Of a stretch of 64,000 nucleotides of DNA, positions 8,696 through 20,100 are shown in pieces; position 1 is the stretch's first letter; the number at the start of each line of letters is the position of its first letter. The stretch is from Sphaerisporangium krabiense (lineage in GTDB: Bacteria > Actinomycetota > Actinomycetes > Streptosporangiales > Streptosporangiaceae): the NCBI RefSeq assembly GCF_014200435.1, contig NZ_JACHBR010000001.1, forward strand, positions 1,984,001-2,048,000, read 5' to 3'. The position numbers were made by a program, and so were the translations under genes. The notes below the pieces were generated by a model. The model worked only from the letters and a program-made list of their open reading frames with translations. It did no database searches and was not told where the DNA came from.

Positions 8696-8926
8696 TCAGG
8701 TCCGCGGGCTGCGCTCCTCCATCAGCCGCACGATGTCGGCGACGGTGGAGGCGCCCATCAGTTCGTCGTCGCTGATCTCGATCTGGAACCGCTTGCTCAG
8801 GATCATCGACAGTTCGACCATGGCGAGCGAGTCCAGCCCCGCCCCCTCCCGGTCGACGTCGGGCCGCACGTCGACGTCGTGGAGTTGAAGATCCTCCACC
8901 AGTATCGTCTTGAGCACCTCGTACAC
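8696..8926 (-). CDS. Free-standing acyl carrier protein
   Basis: This 76-residue acidic protein has the carrier-protein motif GLDSLAMVEL, with the phosphopantetheine attachment site at Ser33, and no fused catalytic domain. It starts with GTG after AGGAGG. It lies directly between the ketosynthase III and the hydratase genes, so the most likely partner is the KS III: it would supply the malonyl extender unit and carry the resulting 3-oxoacyl chain. It looks like a FabC/PKS-type ACP rather than an NRPS T domain. Confidence 0.93.
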   Translation of the reverse strand: MYEVLKTILVEDLQLHDVDVRPDVDREGAGLDSLAMVELSMILSKRFQIEISDDELMGASTVADIVRLMEERSPRT

Positions 8927-8963
8927 GCCGCCTCCTCGTCTGTGTCGCGGTCCGGCGCCTGAT

Positions 8964-9947
8964 CTAGGGCGCGGTTTCCAGGTCGGGCCAGACCACCGTG
9001 GTGGCGCCCCAGGTCAGGCCACCGCCGAAGGCCGTGACCAGCACCCGGTGGCCGGGTGCGAGGACGCCGTCCGCCGTGGCCTGGCCCAGCAGGATCGGTA
9101 TCGACGCGGCCGCGGTGTTGCCCACGTCGCGGATGTTCTGCGCCTGCCGGTCCGCCGGGATTCCCAGCTCGGCGGCCACCGCCGCCGACACCCGGGCGTT
9201 GGCCTGGTGGGCGACCATCCGGTCCACGTCGTCCATCGACCAGCCCGCCGCTCCGGCGGCGGCGCGCGCCGCCTCGGCCATCCGTTCCACGGCCTGCCGG
9301 AAGACGGCGCGGCCCTCCATGCGGAAGTAGCCGTCCTCGACGCGGATCAGATCGCGGTTCTCGCCGTCGCTGCCCAGGAAGACGCGCCCGACCGCGCCCC
9401 GCTCCGCCGCGGCGCCGCGCCGCAGGACGACCGCGCCCGCGCCGTCGCCGAAGATCGGGACGGTGGTGCGGTCGAGCGGGTCGAGCAGGCTGGTGAACCG
9501 CTCGGCGGCCACCAGCAGCACCCGGTCGGCGTGTCCGGCGGCGATGAAGCCGGTGGCGGCGGCCAGCGCGTAGAGGAATCCGGAGCACACCGCCGAGACG
9601 TCGAAGGCGGCGACGCCGGTCAGGCCCAGCCGGGAGGCGACCTCGGGGGCGGTCGCGGGGCAGGCGCGGTCCGGCGTGGTGGTGGCCAGCATCAGCGCCT
9701 GGACGTCGTGGCCGCCGGCGGACTTCAGCGCCCGCGCGCCCGCCTCGGCGGCGAGGTCGGCCGTGGTCAGGTCCTCGCCCGCGACCCGCCGGGCGGCGAT
9801 CCCGGTCCTGCTGAGTATCCACTCCTCGGTGGTGTCCAGCCGGGCGCACAGGTCCGCGTTGGTCACCACGCGCGGGGGCAGCCAGTGCCCGATGCCGCAG
9901 ATCACCGCGGCGGCCCTGTCGGCCGGCGGCGTCCCGTCGCCGGTCAT
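8964..9947 (-). CDS. 3-oxoacyl-ACP synthase III (FabH-like ketosynthase)
   Basis: The 327-residue thiolase-fold enzyme has the complete KAS III triad: Cys121 (VSAVCSGF), His247 (VAHQAN) and Asn277 (VGNTAAAS). It normally condenses a CoA-bound starter with malonyl-ACP. ATG overlaps the aldolase stop codon (ATGA), and the ACP gene follows 37 bp later. In this operon it probably builds a short 3-oxoacyl chain that is passed on to the acylating dehydrogenase or the NRPS; alternatively it acts as an acyltransferase, as some KAS III relatives in clusters do. The intact triad favours true condensation. Confidence 0.92.
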   Translation of the reverse strand: MTGDGTPPADRAAAVICGIGHWLPPRVVTNADLCARLDTTEEWILSRTGIAARRVAGEDLTTADLAAEAGARALKSAGGHDVQALMLATTTPDRACPATAPEVASRLGLTGVAAFDVSAVCSGFLYALAAATGFIAAGHADRVLLVAAERFTSLLDPLDRTTVPIFGDGAGAVVLRRGAAAERGAVGRVFLGSDGENRDLIRVEDGYFRMEGRAVFRQAVERMAEAARAAAGAAGWSMDDVDRMVAHQANARVSAAVAAELGIPADRQAQNIRDVGNTAAASIPILLGQATADGVLAPGHRVLVTAFGGGLTWGATTVVWPDLETAP

Positions 9948-10969
9948 GCGCGGCGCTCCGCCAGTTCCAGCGCGACGTCCACGATGAGGTCCTCCTGCCC
10001 GGCCACCGCCTGCCGCCGCCCTAGCTCGAAGAAGACGTCGCGGGGGTCCACCCCTTCGCGGCGGGCGATGTCGAGCACCGGCGTCTTGAAGCCGGAGAAG
10101 ACGCCGGCCAGGCCGCTCACGAGGCTGACCGAGTCGATGGTCGGCGGCGCCGGCATCAGGGTCCGCCCGGCGAGGTCGGCCGCGTCCAGCAGGGCGTAGA
10201 GGTCGATGCCGGTCGCGAAGCCCATGCGCTCCAGCACCGGCACCACGACCTCGAGCTGGGTGTTGCCGGCCCCGGCGCCGAAACCCCGCGCGCAGGCGTC
10301 GATGACCTGGGCGCCCGCCTGGGCCGCGGCGACCGAGTTGGCGACGGCCATGCCGAGGTTGTTGTGCCCGTGGAAGATCACCGGTACCGAGACGGTCTCC
10401 ACGATCGCCGTGATCCGCTCGGTGACGTCGGGCGGCAGGTAGTGGCCGGAGGAGTCGAAGATCCCGACCGCCGTCGCCCCGTACTCCTCCATGCGCAGGC
10501 ACTCCTTGGCCAGCCGCCCGGGGTCGGCCATGTGGCTCATCAGCAACAGGCCCTGCGCCTCGGCCCCCAGGTCCCGCAGGAACCCGAGGTGGCGCTCGGT
10601 GAGGTCGCTCTCGGTGCAGTGGGCGCCGAGCCGCACCACGTCCGCGCCGTGGTCCAGGGCCCGGCGCAGGTCGCGGGCCGTTCCCCAGCCGGGCAGCATG
10701 AACACGCCCATCTTGCTGTTCGGCAGCGCCTCGCGCACCACCGTCAGCATCTCGTCGTCGCTCAGCGCCGCGCGTCCGACCTGGAGCGAGGACGCGCCCA
10801 GGCCGTTGCCGTGCCCGACCTCCACCACCGGGACGCCGGCCGCGTCGGCGGCCGAGGCGTAGCCGCGCAACTGCTCGCGCCCGAGGACGTGGCGCACCGC
10901 GTGGTGGCCGTCGCGCAGGGTGGGGTCGTGGATGACGAGGCGGGGCCGGCCGGTGGAGAGCTGGTTCAT
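9944..10969 (-). CDS. 4-hydroxy-2-oxovalerate aldolase (DmpG/BphI family)
   Basis: The 341-residue protein is a divalent-metal class II pyruvate aldolase. It has the active-site TLRDGHH block (Arg19, Asp20, His23), the metal ligands in HGHNN (His199, His201) and the C-terminal helical segment that contacts the partner dehydrogenase. The family cleaves 4-hydroxy-2-oxo acids to an aldehyde and pyruvate, reversibly, and channels the aldehyde to or from the acylating dehydrogenase. Both ends overlap neighbours by ATGA, upstream with that dehydrogenase. In nikkomycin biosynthesis the homologous pair (SanM/SanN, NikB/NikA) runs in the synthetic direction, condensing picolinaldehyde with 2-oxobutyrate. 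A synthetic role is therefore likely here too. Confidence 0.93.
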   Translation of the reverse strand: MNQLSTGRPRLVIHDPTLRDGHHAVRHVLGREQLRGYASAADAAGVPVVEVGHGNGLGASSLQVGRAALSDDEMLTVVREALPNSKMGVFMLPGWGTARDLRRALDHGADVVRLGAHCTESDLTERHLGFLRDLGAEAQGLLLMSHMADPGRLAKECLRMEEYGATAVGIFDSSGHYLPPDVTERITAIVETVSVPVIFHGHNNLGMAVANSVAAAQAGAQVIDACARGFGAGAGNTQLEVVVPVLERMGFATGIDLYALLDAADLAGRTLMPAPPTIDSVSLVSGLAGVFSGFKTPVLDIARREGVDPRDVFFELGRRQAVAGQEDLIVDVALELAERRA

Positions 10970-11859
10970 GACACCCCCGTGGTGGCGATCGCCGCGTCGC
11001 TCAGCGCCCACCGCTCGGCGACGAGCACGGCCGCCGCGTTGATGATGTCCACGTTGCCCATGTGCCGCGGGATGCGCTCGCCCGCGGCGGCGACCTCGAC
11101 CGCGACGAACACCCGGTCGCCGGTCACCGTGCACGCCTTGACCGTGAGGCCGGGCGCGAACGCCCGCACCCGCGCGGCGGCGTCCTCCACGTCCGCGCGG
11201 ACGGACTCGGCGTCGAACCCGCCGCCCAGCAGCGACATCGCCACGCGGAACATCGCCGGCGGCGACGCCGGGCTGAGGTTGACCATCACCTTGATCTCCG
11301 GCACGCCGGTGAACGTCCGCACGGCGTCCTGCGTGGTGTCGATGTACTCGTCGAGGTTCAGGCGGGTGGCCCGGCCCACGCTCGCGCTGGCCGCCGTGGT
11401 GACCACCTCGATGTACTCGGCCGGGTGCCGCCGGGTGAGCGCGTGCAGGATCGGCACCGCCGCCTGCCCCGTGCAACTGATCAGGTTGACGTTGCGGTGG
11501 GACCGCGCGTCGGCCCCGTTCACGGTCGGCGCGACCATGTGCCCGACCATGCTCGGCGTCAGGTCGACGAGCCGGGTGCCCAGCGGTTCGAGGGATTTCC
11601 AGTGTTCGACGTGGGACAGGGCGTTGCTCGCGTCGAACACGATGTCGAAGGGACGGTCGGCCGCGACCAGCGACCGGATCCCGTCCGCGGCGGTGGCGCA
11701 GCCGAGGGCGGCCGCGCGGCGCAGCCCGTAGGCCCTGTCGTCGCGTCCGACCACCAGTTGGCAGTCGAGGACGGCGGAACGCTGCACCTTCGTGAGGAGA
11801 TCGATACCGATGAGTCCGGCTCCGAGAATGGCGACCCTCAGCGGTTCGCTTCCATTCAC
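10966..11859 (-). CDS. Acetaldehyde dehydrogenase (acylating), DmpF/BphJ family
   Basis: The 297-residue protein has an N-terminal NAD-binding motif (ILGAGLIG) and the catalytic cysteine at residue 129. The motif reads SCTGQA instead of the usual TCGGQA, so one active-site-loop glycine is a threonine. It interconverts an acyl-CoA and the free aldehyde with NAD(H), in a complex with the aldolase. I chose the GTG start before [10 protein letters not shown] because GAGGG precedes it; a longer reading from an ATG near 11920 lacks family similarity. First gene of the unit 11859-7860. Inferred role: reduce a CoA or carrier-bound acyl group to an aldehyde that is handed to the aldolase. Confidence 0.92.
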   Translation of the reverse strand: MNGSEPLRVAILGAGLIGIDLLTKVQRSAVLDCQLVVGRDDRAYGLRRAAALGCATAADGIRSLVAADRPFDIVFDASNALSHVEHWKSLEPLGTRLVDLTPSMVGHMVAPTVNGADARSHRNVNLISCTGQAAVPILHALTRRHPAEYIEVVTTAASASVGRATRLNLDEYIDTTQDAVRTFTGVPEIKVMVNLSPASPPAMFRVAMSLLGGGFDAESVRADVEDAAARVRAFAPGLTVKACTVTGDRVFVAVEVAAAGERIPRHMGNVDIINAAAVLVAERWALSDAAIATTGVS

Positions 11860-12129
11860 AGGCAAGCCCTCTTCCGACGTGAGACGGCGTCCATGAGAGA
11901 AAAGGAGAAACGAAATGTCCATGAGCGCGGATGACCGGTGACCCTGGATGCCGCCGGCGGCGCGGCCGCGCGGCATTCCGATTCCCTGGTCGGCTCTCTA
12001 GGTACTTTCTCAATGGGCCCTGTCCATGTCCAGCCCGCGGACCGGGGCCTGTGGACATGGGTTTCACCGCGGCGGAGAACGCGGACACGCGTTCACGATG
12101 AAAGGCGCGGAAAGCCTGGAGAATGAGCG
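11860..12129. other. Intergenic region with the likely promoter of the dehydrogenase-aldolase unit
   Basis: No gene with convincing codon use or family similarity is seen between the P450 terminator and the dehydrogenase start. The region is less GC-rich than its surroundings and contains a wide inverted repeat at 12024-12060. It presumably holds the promoter for the genes down to 7860. No hexamer pair was good enough to list separately. Confidence 0.5.
12024..12060. promoter_or_regulatory. Inverted repeat CCATGTCCA-N19-TGGACATGG, possible operator
   Basis: Two perfect 9-bp half-sites are separated by 19 bp. The repeat sits about 165 bp upstream of the dehydrogenase start, in the only gap that can carry this operon's promoter. 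On the minus strand the right half-site region also contains TGGACA, a fair -35 match. It could be a regulator site or a weak hairpin. Confidence 0.35.
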
Positions 12130-12159
12130 CGCGGCCGGTCACGACGGGGACCGGCCGCG
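12130..12159 (-). terminator. Hairpin terminator after the P450 gene
   Basis: An 11-bp perfect GC-rich stem with an 8-nt loop begins 3 bp beyond the P450 stop codon. There is no U-tract, as is common for actinobacterial terminators. It marks the end of the ten-gene unit starting near 30860. Confidence 0.6.
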
Positions 12160-12162
12160 GGC

Positions 12163-13338
<1,176 letters not shown>

Positions 13339-13348
13339 CGTCCATCCC

Positions 13349-14647
13349 TCACCCGCCGGCGAGGGCGGGTTCCGGCTCGTAGGTCTCTGGGAGGTCGCGT
13401 TCCTTGCGCATCGGGCTCAGCGCGAGGATGAGCCAGCAGACGGCGAGGACGCCCGTCATGATCCACATGGCTCCCCGGTATCCGACCACGTCGCCGAGCA
13501 CGCCGCCGAGCAGGGAACCGAGCGGGATCATGCTGTGCCCGATCGCCATGGCCGTCGCCACGACCCGGCCGAGCATGTGCGGCGGGCAGTACGCCTGCCG
13601 GAAGCTGCCGACCACGATGTTGGCCACGGCGATGCCGATGCCGACGAAGAACCCGCCGAGCCCGAACAGCAGCATGCGCGGCCCCGGGCCGGCCATGGGC
13701 ATGAGCAGCGCGAACGGCGCGGTGGTGAGCTGCAGGAGCAGCAGGCCGCGCGCGGTGCCGACCCGGCGGGTGACCCTGGTGGTGACCAGCGCGCCCACGA
13801 TGCCGCCGACGCTGCCCGTGCTCAGCAGCACCCCGACCGTGGCCGGGTTCAGGCCGACGGTGCGCACCAGGAACACGACCTGGACCGCCTGGTACCCCAT
13901 CAGCGCGAGGTTCGTCACGGCGCCCCAGGTGACGATGGGCCGCAGGTAGCGGTCCCTGCCGACGAACCTGAGCCCCTCGGCGATCTGCCGGCCGAGGGGG
14001 TCGCGACCCTCGCGGGGGGCGGGGGGCGGCTCGGCCACGCGGATCCGGTGCAGGCAGAACGCGGAGATCAGGAACGTCAGCGCGTCGGCCAGCAGCGCGG
14101 TGGCCGCGCCGAACGCCTGGGCGAGCAGGCCGGCCGCGCCCGGCCCGGCGAACTGGGTGGCGGTCTCGCTGCCGTGCAGCTTGGCGTTGCCCTCCATCAG
14201 GTCGCGGCCGTCGAGCACGGTGCGGACGTAGGCGTGGTAGGCGGGGTAGAAGCAGGTGGCCGCGGTGCCGGAGATCAGCGCGACGGCGATGAGCTGGCCC
14301 AGGGTCAGCACGCCGAGCCACGCCGCCACCGGCACGCTCACGAACACCGCCGCGGACACCAGGTCACACGCGATCATGAACGGCCGCTTGCGCACCCGGT
14401 CGACCCACGCGCCCGCCGGCAGGCCCACGATCAGCCAGGGCAGCCACACCGCCGCGGCGAGGACACCGACGGCCGTGGAGCTGGCGCCCAGGCTCACGAC
14501 CGCGATCAGGGGGAGGGCGACCACGGTGATGCTGTTGCCGAGCTGGCTCGCGGTCTCGCCCGTCCACAACAGGCGGAAGTCCCGCTGGGCCAGCACGCCC
14601 CACCACGTCCGGGGCCGTTCCGGGGTGTCCTTCGCCACGTCCGACAA
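13349..14647 (-). CDS. MFS transporter, EntS/MFS_3-like exporter
   Basis: The 432-residue, 12-helix protein resembles the enterobactin-exporter type MFS family: N-terminal FRLLWTGETASQLGNSITVVALP, motif A-like GAWVDRVRKRP and repeated glycine-rich helices. It probably exports the peptide product across the cytoplasmic membrane. The start used is a TTG; the Shine-Dalgarno sequence is weak, and no better in-frame start preserves the N-terminal cytoplasmic segment. It lies between the synthetase-like gene (18-bp gap) and the P450 (10-bp gap) in the same unit. Confidence 0.88.
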   Translation of the reverse strand: MSDVAKDTPERPRTWWGVLAQRDFRLLWTGETASQLGNSITVVALPLIAVVSLGASSTAVGVLAAAVWLPWLIVGLPAGAWVDRVRKRPFMIACDLVSAAVFVSVPVAAWLGVLTLGQLIAVALISGTAATCFYPAYHAYVRTVLDGRDLMEGNAKLHGSETATQFAGPGAAGLLAQAFGAATALLADALTFLISAFCLHRIRVAEPPPAPREGRDPLGRQIAEGLRFVGRDRYLRPIVTWGAVTNLALMGYQAVQVVFLVRTVGLNPATVGVLLSTGSVGGIVGALVTTRVTRRVGTARGLLLLQLTTAPFALLMPMAGPGPRMLLFGLGGFFVGIGIAVANIVVGSFRQAYCPPHMLGRVVATAMAIGHSMIPLGSLLGGVLGDVVGYRGAMWIMTGVLAVCWLILALSPMRKERDLPETYEPEPALAGG

Positions 14648-14665
14648 GATGCATCATCCCGTGAT

Positions 14666-15727
14666 TTATGGCCGAACGACGGCCGAAGGGAACTCCAAGG
14701 GCTCGTTTACCCGCGATATTACAGGAATATCGCGGATGTCGTCGTGGCGCAGCACCCACATCAGAAAACGCTCCACGCCCATGCCGAAACCCGAGGTCCG
14801 CCGCGGAAATGCCTCCACCATGCGCACATACCATGCGTAGTCCTCTTCCCTGACGTTATGCAGCGCCATGGACTTACGCAGGGTCTGGGCGTCCGAGTGC
14901 CGCTCGCCCGAGCCGACGATTTCGCCAGGACCGAAAAGCAGGTCCGCGTTCCGCGCGGTTCTCCCGTCCGGGTCCTCGAATGCCTGGTAAAACGGCACGG
15001 CCAGCGCGTCGTAGTGACGCACCCAGACGAATTCGCTCACCCGCCGCATCAGCGCACGCTCTCCCGCGCGGGTCAGCGTCCGCCAGGTGCCCTCGTCGCG
15101 GACGCCGCCGTCCACGTCGGCCACCACGCGGGCCGCCTCGTCGAAGGTGAGCTGCGGGAACGACGCCCCGGCGGCCATCCGCTCCAGGTGCGAGACATCG
15201 CCCCGGGTGGCCGCCAGACGTCCGCCCAGCCGTTCGAGGACGGCGCCGGCCAGCGTGCCGACATAGCCGTCCACGTAGGCGATCAGGTCGTCCAGCCCGC
15301 CGGGGATCTCCGCCTCGCTGTGGGTGTACTGGTTCAGATGGGTCTGGTCGGCGGGCTCGCCGCGGAACGACGGCGCGATCACGAAGCATCCGTCCGGCGT
15401 CAGGCGGCAGCCGTACTCCAGGGCGAACTGCAGGGAGTCCGGTAAGTACGTCCGCACCCCCGCCACCGTCACCGGCACCGGCTCCGAGTCGCTGCCCAGG
15501 GCGGTCGGGCACGTCACCGACCGGGTGGTCAGCGGCAACGGGAACCCGCGCAGCCCGCGCGAGCGGGCGTACTCGCCGGTGGTCGCGAGGATCACGTCGT
15601 ACAACTCCGCGATCAGCGCGGTCCAGGGAGAGCGCAGCGCCGTGACGAACGCGTCCGGCTCGTTGCTGTCGAACACGGCCGGTGGCCGCACCAGGTTCTG
15701 GGCCGTGGTGGCCTGCGTCATGGTCAT
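14666..15727 (-). CDS. Free-standing class II aminoacyl-tRNA-synthetase-like enzyme (AsnRS/AspRS/AsnA-like core)
   Basis: The 353-residue protein is only a class II catalytic core. Motif 2 is in FRGEPADQTHLNQYTHSEAE (121-140), whose QYTHSEAE matches the asparaginyl/aspartyl group, and motif 3 is GFGMGVERFLMW (313-324). It has no anticodon-binding OB domain, so it is unlikely to be a housekeeping synthetase. Family precedents for such paralogues are amino-acid adenylating enzymes that make an amide (asparagine synthetase A type) or supply activated amino acid to a pathway. The start is an ATG coupled to the FAD oxidase stop (ATGA) and preceded by GAAGGGA. Its place inside the NRPS operon implies a biosynthetic task, possibly amidation or in-trans aminoacyl transfer. 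Confidence 0.85.
   Translation of the reverse strand: MTMTQATTAQNLVRPPAVFDSNEPDAFVTALRSPWTALIAELYDVILATTGEYARSRGLRGFPLPLTTRSVTCPTALGSDSEPVPVTVAGVRTYLPDSLQFALEYGCRLTPDGCFVIAPSFRGEPADQTHLNQYTHSEAEIPGGLDDLIAYVDGYVGTLAGAVLERLGGRLAATRGDVSHLERMAAGASFPQLTFDEAARVVADVDGGVRDEGTWRTLTRAGERALMRRVSEFVWVRHYDALAVPFYQAFEDPDGRTARNADLLFGPGEIVGSGERHSDAQTLRKSMALHNVREEDYAWYVRMVEAFPRRTSGFGMGVERFLMWVLRHDDIRDIPVISRVNEPLEFPSAVVRP
14711..14735. repeat. Perfect 10-bp hairpin near the 3' end of the synthetase-like gene
   Basis: CCGCGATATT and AATATCGCGG flank a 5-nt loop inside the last codons of the gene. The AT-containing stem is conspicuous in this GC-rich context. It may slow or partly end transcription before the MFS and P450 genes, or be a chance result of the coding sequence. 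Confidence 0.6.
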
Positions 15728-17106
15728 GTCCCTTCGGAAGCGCTGGTCGTGGGCCGCGCGGCCGCCGGGATCCGGCCACCGCGCAGGACGTCGTCCGGGT
15801 CGTAGACCCGTTTCACGGCGGCCAGTCGCCGCAGCCGCTGTTCTCCGTAGATGTCCGGGGGCGCCCATTCCTCGTCCTGGACGTAGTTCACGTAGGCCCC
15901 CGGCATGCGCGACCCGCTCAGGGACCGGACCGCGCGGCGGGTCCAGGCGACGTTCTCCTCGTCGTGCGCCGGATCCGTCCACTGCGCCGAGGCCGTGACG
16001 ATGTAGGGCGCGTCGCGGTTGGGGAAGGCGCCGTCGTGCTCGGGCAGGCGCGCGATCGCGCCGCGCAGGTACTCGAAGTCGATGCTGGACAGGGTCGAGG
16101 GCATCTCCCGCGCGCCGCTCAGCATCGACGCCACGGCCTCGTCCGGCAGGCCGGTCAGGTAGCCGGACTTGGTGTAGTAGCGGTGGCCGTGCGGCTCGCT
16201 GAGATCGCCCATCCCCTGGAGCTCCAGGTAGGAGATCACCCGGCCGGTCGCCGTCTCCGGCGGCGCGGCGTCGAGCAAGGGGGCGATTCGCGCCGGGCCG
16301 TCCTGCGGGTCCCCGAAGTACGCGCCGCTCAACCGCAGCACGACGCCGCCGCCGTCCGGCGCGGCGCCGGGCAGCCGCTTGAGCGCGCCCACCACGTGCA
16401 GATTGTCGGGCTGCCGCTCGGCGAAGGACCGGTAGGCGGCCAGCGCCCGCGCCGCCGTGGCCGGCGGGTACTGCGCCACATAGTGGTAGAGCGGCCCCAC
16501 CGGGCGCAGCCGGAGCGTGAACCGGGTGACGACGCCGAAGTTCCCGCCCCCGCCGCCGCGCAGCGCCCACAGCAGTTCCGGGTGCTCGGCATCGGTGGCC
16601 TCGACGATCGAACCGTCCGGAAGCACCACCTGCGCGGCGAGGATGTGGTCGCAGGTCGGCCCCCACGTGCGGGCCAGCCAGCCGTAGCCGCCGCCGAGGG
16701 CGAGGCCGCCGAGGCCGGTGTGCGACACCACCCCCGCCGGACAGGCCAGGCCGTAGCGCACGGTGGCGGCGTCGACGTCGCGCAGCAGGCATCCGCCGTC
16801 GGCGTGCGCCACCTTGGCCCCGGCGTCGACGAGCACGCCCCGCATCGGCGACAGGTCGATCATGACGGCGTCGTCCGCGACGGCCGCGCCCGCGACGTTG
16901 TGGCCGCCGCCCCGCACGGTCACCGGGTGCCCGTTCGCCACGGCGAACCGCAGGGCGTCGGACACCTCCTCCGCCGTACGGCAGCGCGCCACGCACACCG
17001 GGCGGCGGTCGTGCATGGCGTTCCACACCGCCCGCGCCTCGTCGTAGCCGGGGTCCCCGGGGTACAGCAGGTGCGGCCGGGACGGCCGCGGCCGGGCGCC
17101 GTTCAC
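15724..17106 (-). CDS. FAD-linked oxidase, berberine-bridge-enzyme type
   Basis: The 460-residue protein has a PCMH-type FAD domain with RGGGHNVAG, where His69 is the expected covalent flavin ligand, followed by [13 protein letters not shown], in which Cys122 sits where the second covalent link occurs in bicovalent BBE-like oxidases. The C-terminus has the YNxxDP-like segment ([11 protein letters not shown]). Such enzymes use O2 to oxidise alcohols, amines or C-C/C-N bonds and are common tailoring enzymes. The GTG start overlaps the NRPS stop (GTGA) and the stop overlaps the synthetase-like start (ATGA). Inferred role: oxidative tailoring of the peptide or an amino-acid unit; substrate unknown. 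Confidence 0.9.
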   Translation of the reverse strand: MNGARPRPSRPHLLYPGDPGYDEARAVWNAMHDRRPVCVARCRTAEEVSDALRFAVANGHPVTVRGGGHNVAGAAVADDAVMIDLSPMRGVLVDAGAKVAHADGGCLLRDVDAATVRYGLACPAGVVSHTGLGGLALGGGYGWLARTWGPTCDHILAAQVVLPDGSIVEATDAEHPELLWALRGGGGGNFGVVTRFTLRLRPVGPLYHYVAQYPPATAARALAAYRSFAERQPDNLHVVGALKRLPGAAPDGGGVVLRLSGAYFGDPQDGPARIAPLLDAAPPETATGRVISYLELQGMGDLSEPHGHRYYTKSGYLTGLPDEAVASMLSGAREMPSTLSSIDFEYLRGAIARLPEHDGAFPNRDAPYIVTASAQWTDPAHDEENVAWTRRAVRSLSGSRMPGAYVNYVQDEEWAPPDIYGEQRLRRLAAVKRVYDPDDVLRGGRIPAAARPTTSASEGT

Positions 17107-20100
17107 CGCGCCCCCCGCAGTCCGGCGCCGGTCCCGAGGGCCGCGCCGAGCGCCTCGGCGATCAGCGTCCGCGGCTCGTCGGCCAGGACCTCCTCGTGGC
17201 GGCAGGGCAGCGGCGTCTCGGCCAGGTCGTCCACGTATCGCTCCCAGTCCTCGGGTCTCGGCCAGTTCGGGCCGCGGCCGCGGGCCGCGGTGAAGAACAT
17301 CGCCGTCCCCCGGAACCGGGACGGCCGCCACGCCGCCGCCAGCCGGCTCGCGTTCACCCCGACGTCCACGAGCCGCTGGAGCACCCGTTCCTCCAGGCCG
17401 AGCCGGTGGAGCGCCGTGCCGCGAAGGGCGGCCAGCGCGTGGCGCAGCCGATCGGCGTTCTCCACCTCTCCCGGCGGCTCCTCGCCGAGCGTGGCCAGCA
17501 GGGAGAACTCGTCCCACTGGCTCTGGGTGGCGAAGGCGGGGTAGTGCCAGGTCTCGCCGGGGTAGGCGTCGATCAGGGCGAGCAGCTCGACCCGCTCCCC
17601 CTCGTCCTGGAACCTTGTGGCCAGCGCGTGGGCGATGTTGCCGCCCAGCGACCAGCCCAGCAGCCGGTAGGGCCCCGTCGGGCTGACCTGCCGGATCTCG
17701 GCGGCCATCCGGTCCAGCATCTCCGCGAAGGACGCCGGGAGCGGCGCCCCGTCCCGCAGGCCCGGCGCCTGCACGCCGTACACCGTCGTGTCGGTGGCGA
17801 GCTGACCGGCCAGCGCCCGGTAGCCCCAGGCCAGGCCGGAGGCCGGGTGCACGCAGAAAAGCGGCGTGGGGTCCGCGCCGGTCCTGAGCGGCAGGAGGAC
17901 GTCGAAGTCGTGCCGCGCGTCCTCGCCGGCTTCGGCCGCGAGGATGCCCGCCGGGGTCGGCGTCCGGAACAGCGTGCGGATCGACACGGTCAGACCGAGT
18001 TCGGAGCGGACATCGGCGATCAGCCGCATGGCGAGCATCGAGTGCCCGCCGAGCTGGAAGAAGTCGTCGTCCACGCCGACCTCGGGCCGGCCGAGCAGCC
18101 GGGCGAACAGGCCGCACAGGACCTTCTCGCGCGGGGTACGGGGCGCGGCGAGCAGGCCGGCGGCGGACGGTTCTGGGGCGGGCAGCGCGGCGCGGTCCAG
18201 CTTCCCGTTCACGGTGCGCGGCAGCGCGTCGAGGACGACGAACGCGGTCGGCACCATGTACTCGGGCACCAGGTCGACGGCCCGGCGGCGCAGCCGGTCC
18301 ACCTCGACGTGCCCGCCGGCGAGCGCCGGGGTGACGTAGGCGATCAGCGCGCCCTCCGGGGAGGCCACGACCGCGCTCTGCCCGACCGAGGCGTCGCCCT
18401 CCAGCGCGGCCTGGATCTCGCCGGGCTCGGCCCGGTGGCCGCGGATCTTGAGCTGGTGGTCGGCCCTGGCGACGAACTCCAGCTCGCCGTCCCGGTTCCA
18501 CCGGACCAGGTCGCCGGTGCGGTACATCCGGGTGCCCGCGGGCCCGAACGGGTCGGCCACGAAGCGCTCGGCGGTCAGCGACGCCCGGCGCGAGTAGCCG
18601 CGGGCGACTCCGGCGCCCGCGACGTACAGCTCCCCGACGACGCCGGGCGGCGCCAGGCGCATCCGGTCGTCGAGCACGTAGCACCGGGTGTTGGGCAGCG
18701 GCGGCCCGATCGGCGCACGGCCGCCGGCCACCGCGTCGCGGCGCAGCATCGCGATCGACACGTCGTCGGTGCACTCGGCGGGCCCGTACACGTTGGCCAG
18801 CGGTATGCCGGGGAACCGGTCGTACCAGCGCCGGGCCAGCTCGCCGGGCAACGCCTCGCCGTGGACCAGCATCCACCGCAGCCCGGTGAGCCGGGCCGCC
18901 GCGGCGGGGTCGGCCGCGCAGGCGTTCAGGACGGCGTCGAGCACCGCGGGCACGATCTGCAGCACCGTGACGCCGTGCCGCGCCACCGCGTCCAGCAGGG
19001 CGAACGGGTCCCGGGTGGTGTCGTCGTCCATGACGTGCACCCGGCCGCCGACGGTGAGCATGGTGAGCGCCTGCCAGATCGCGACGTCGAACGTCAGCGG
19101 CGCGTTGAACGCCATCGTGTCGCCCTCGCCGAGCCCGTACAGGTCGGCGACCACCGCCAGGTGGTTGGCCAGTCCGCGGCGGGTGACGAGGACCCCCTTG
19201 GGCGTGCCGGTGGAGCCGGAGGTGAACACGCTGTAGGCGAGCGCGTCGCGCGGCGCCTCGACGGGCGGCTCCAGAGGCGCCGATCCGCCAGGGCTCAGCA
19301 CCGTGACCGGATGGTCGCAGGCGGCGGCGATCGCCGCGGCCCGGTCCCGCAGGCCGGCGGCGGCGACGATGACGCGCGCTCCGGCGTCCGTGAGCATCCC
19401 GGCGGCGCGGGCCACCGGGATCCCCGGGTCGAGCGGCAGGTAGCCGCCCCCGCCGTCGAGCACGCCGAGCGCGGCGGCCACGAACCACGGGCTGCGCTCG
19501 GACAGCACCGCGGTCACCGCGTCGATCCCGGCTCCGGCGGCGACCAGCTCCCGGCGGACCGCGCCAGCCCTCCCCGCCAGCTCCGCGTAGGTCAGCGAAC
19601 CGTCCGCGGCGGACACCGCGACCGCGTCCGGACGCCGGTCCACCACCTGGCGCACCCGCACGGGGGTGTCGTGCTCGGGTTCGGGGCGGTCCGCGCCGTT
19701 CCCGTCGGCCAGCAGGCGCCGCCGTTCGGCCGGGGACAGCAGGTCGATCGCGCCGATCCGCCGGTCCGGGTCGGCGACCACGGCCTCTAGCATGCGGATG
19801 ATCCGGTCGCGGATCGCCACGACGGTGTCCCGGTCGAACAGGTCGGTGGCGTACTCCAGGACGACGCCGAGCCCGGACGGCGCGCCCTGGGCGTCGCGGC
19901 GCTGGTCGAAGTCCACCGACAGGTCGAACTTCGCCGTCCCGGTGGACAGCGAGGACAAGGTGGCCTCGGCGCCGAACAGCGGCTCGCTCTCGTTCATGAA
20001 GCCGTAGTCCAGGGCCACGAGGACCTGGAACAGCGGGTGCCTGCCGAGGGACCGCCGCGGGTTGCAGCGTTCGACCACCAGGTCGAACGGCACGTCCTGG

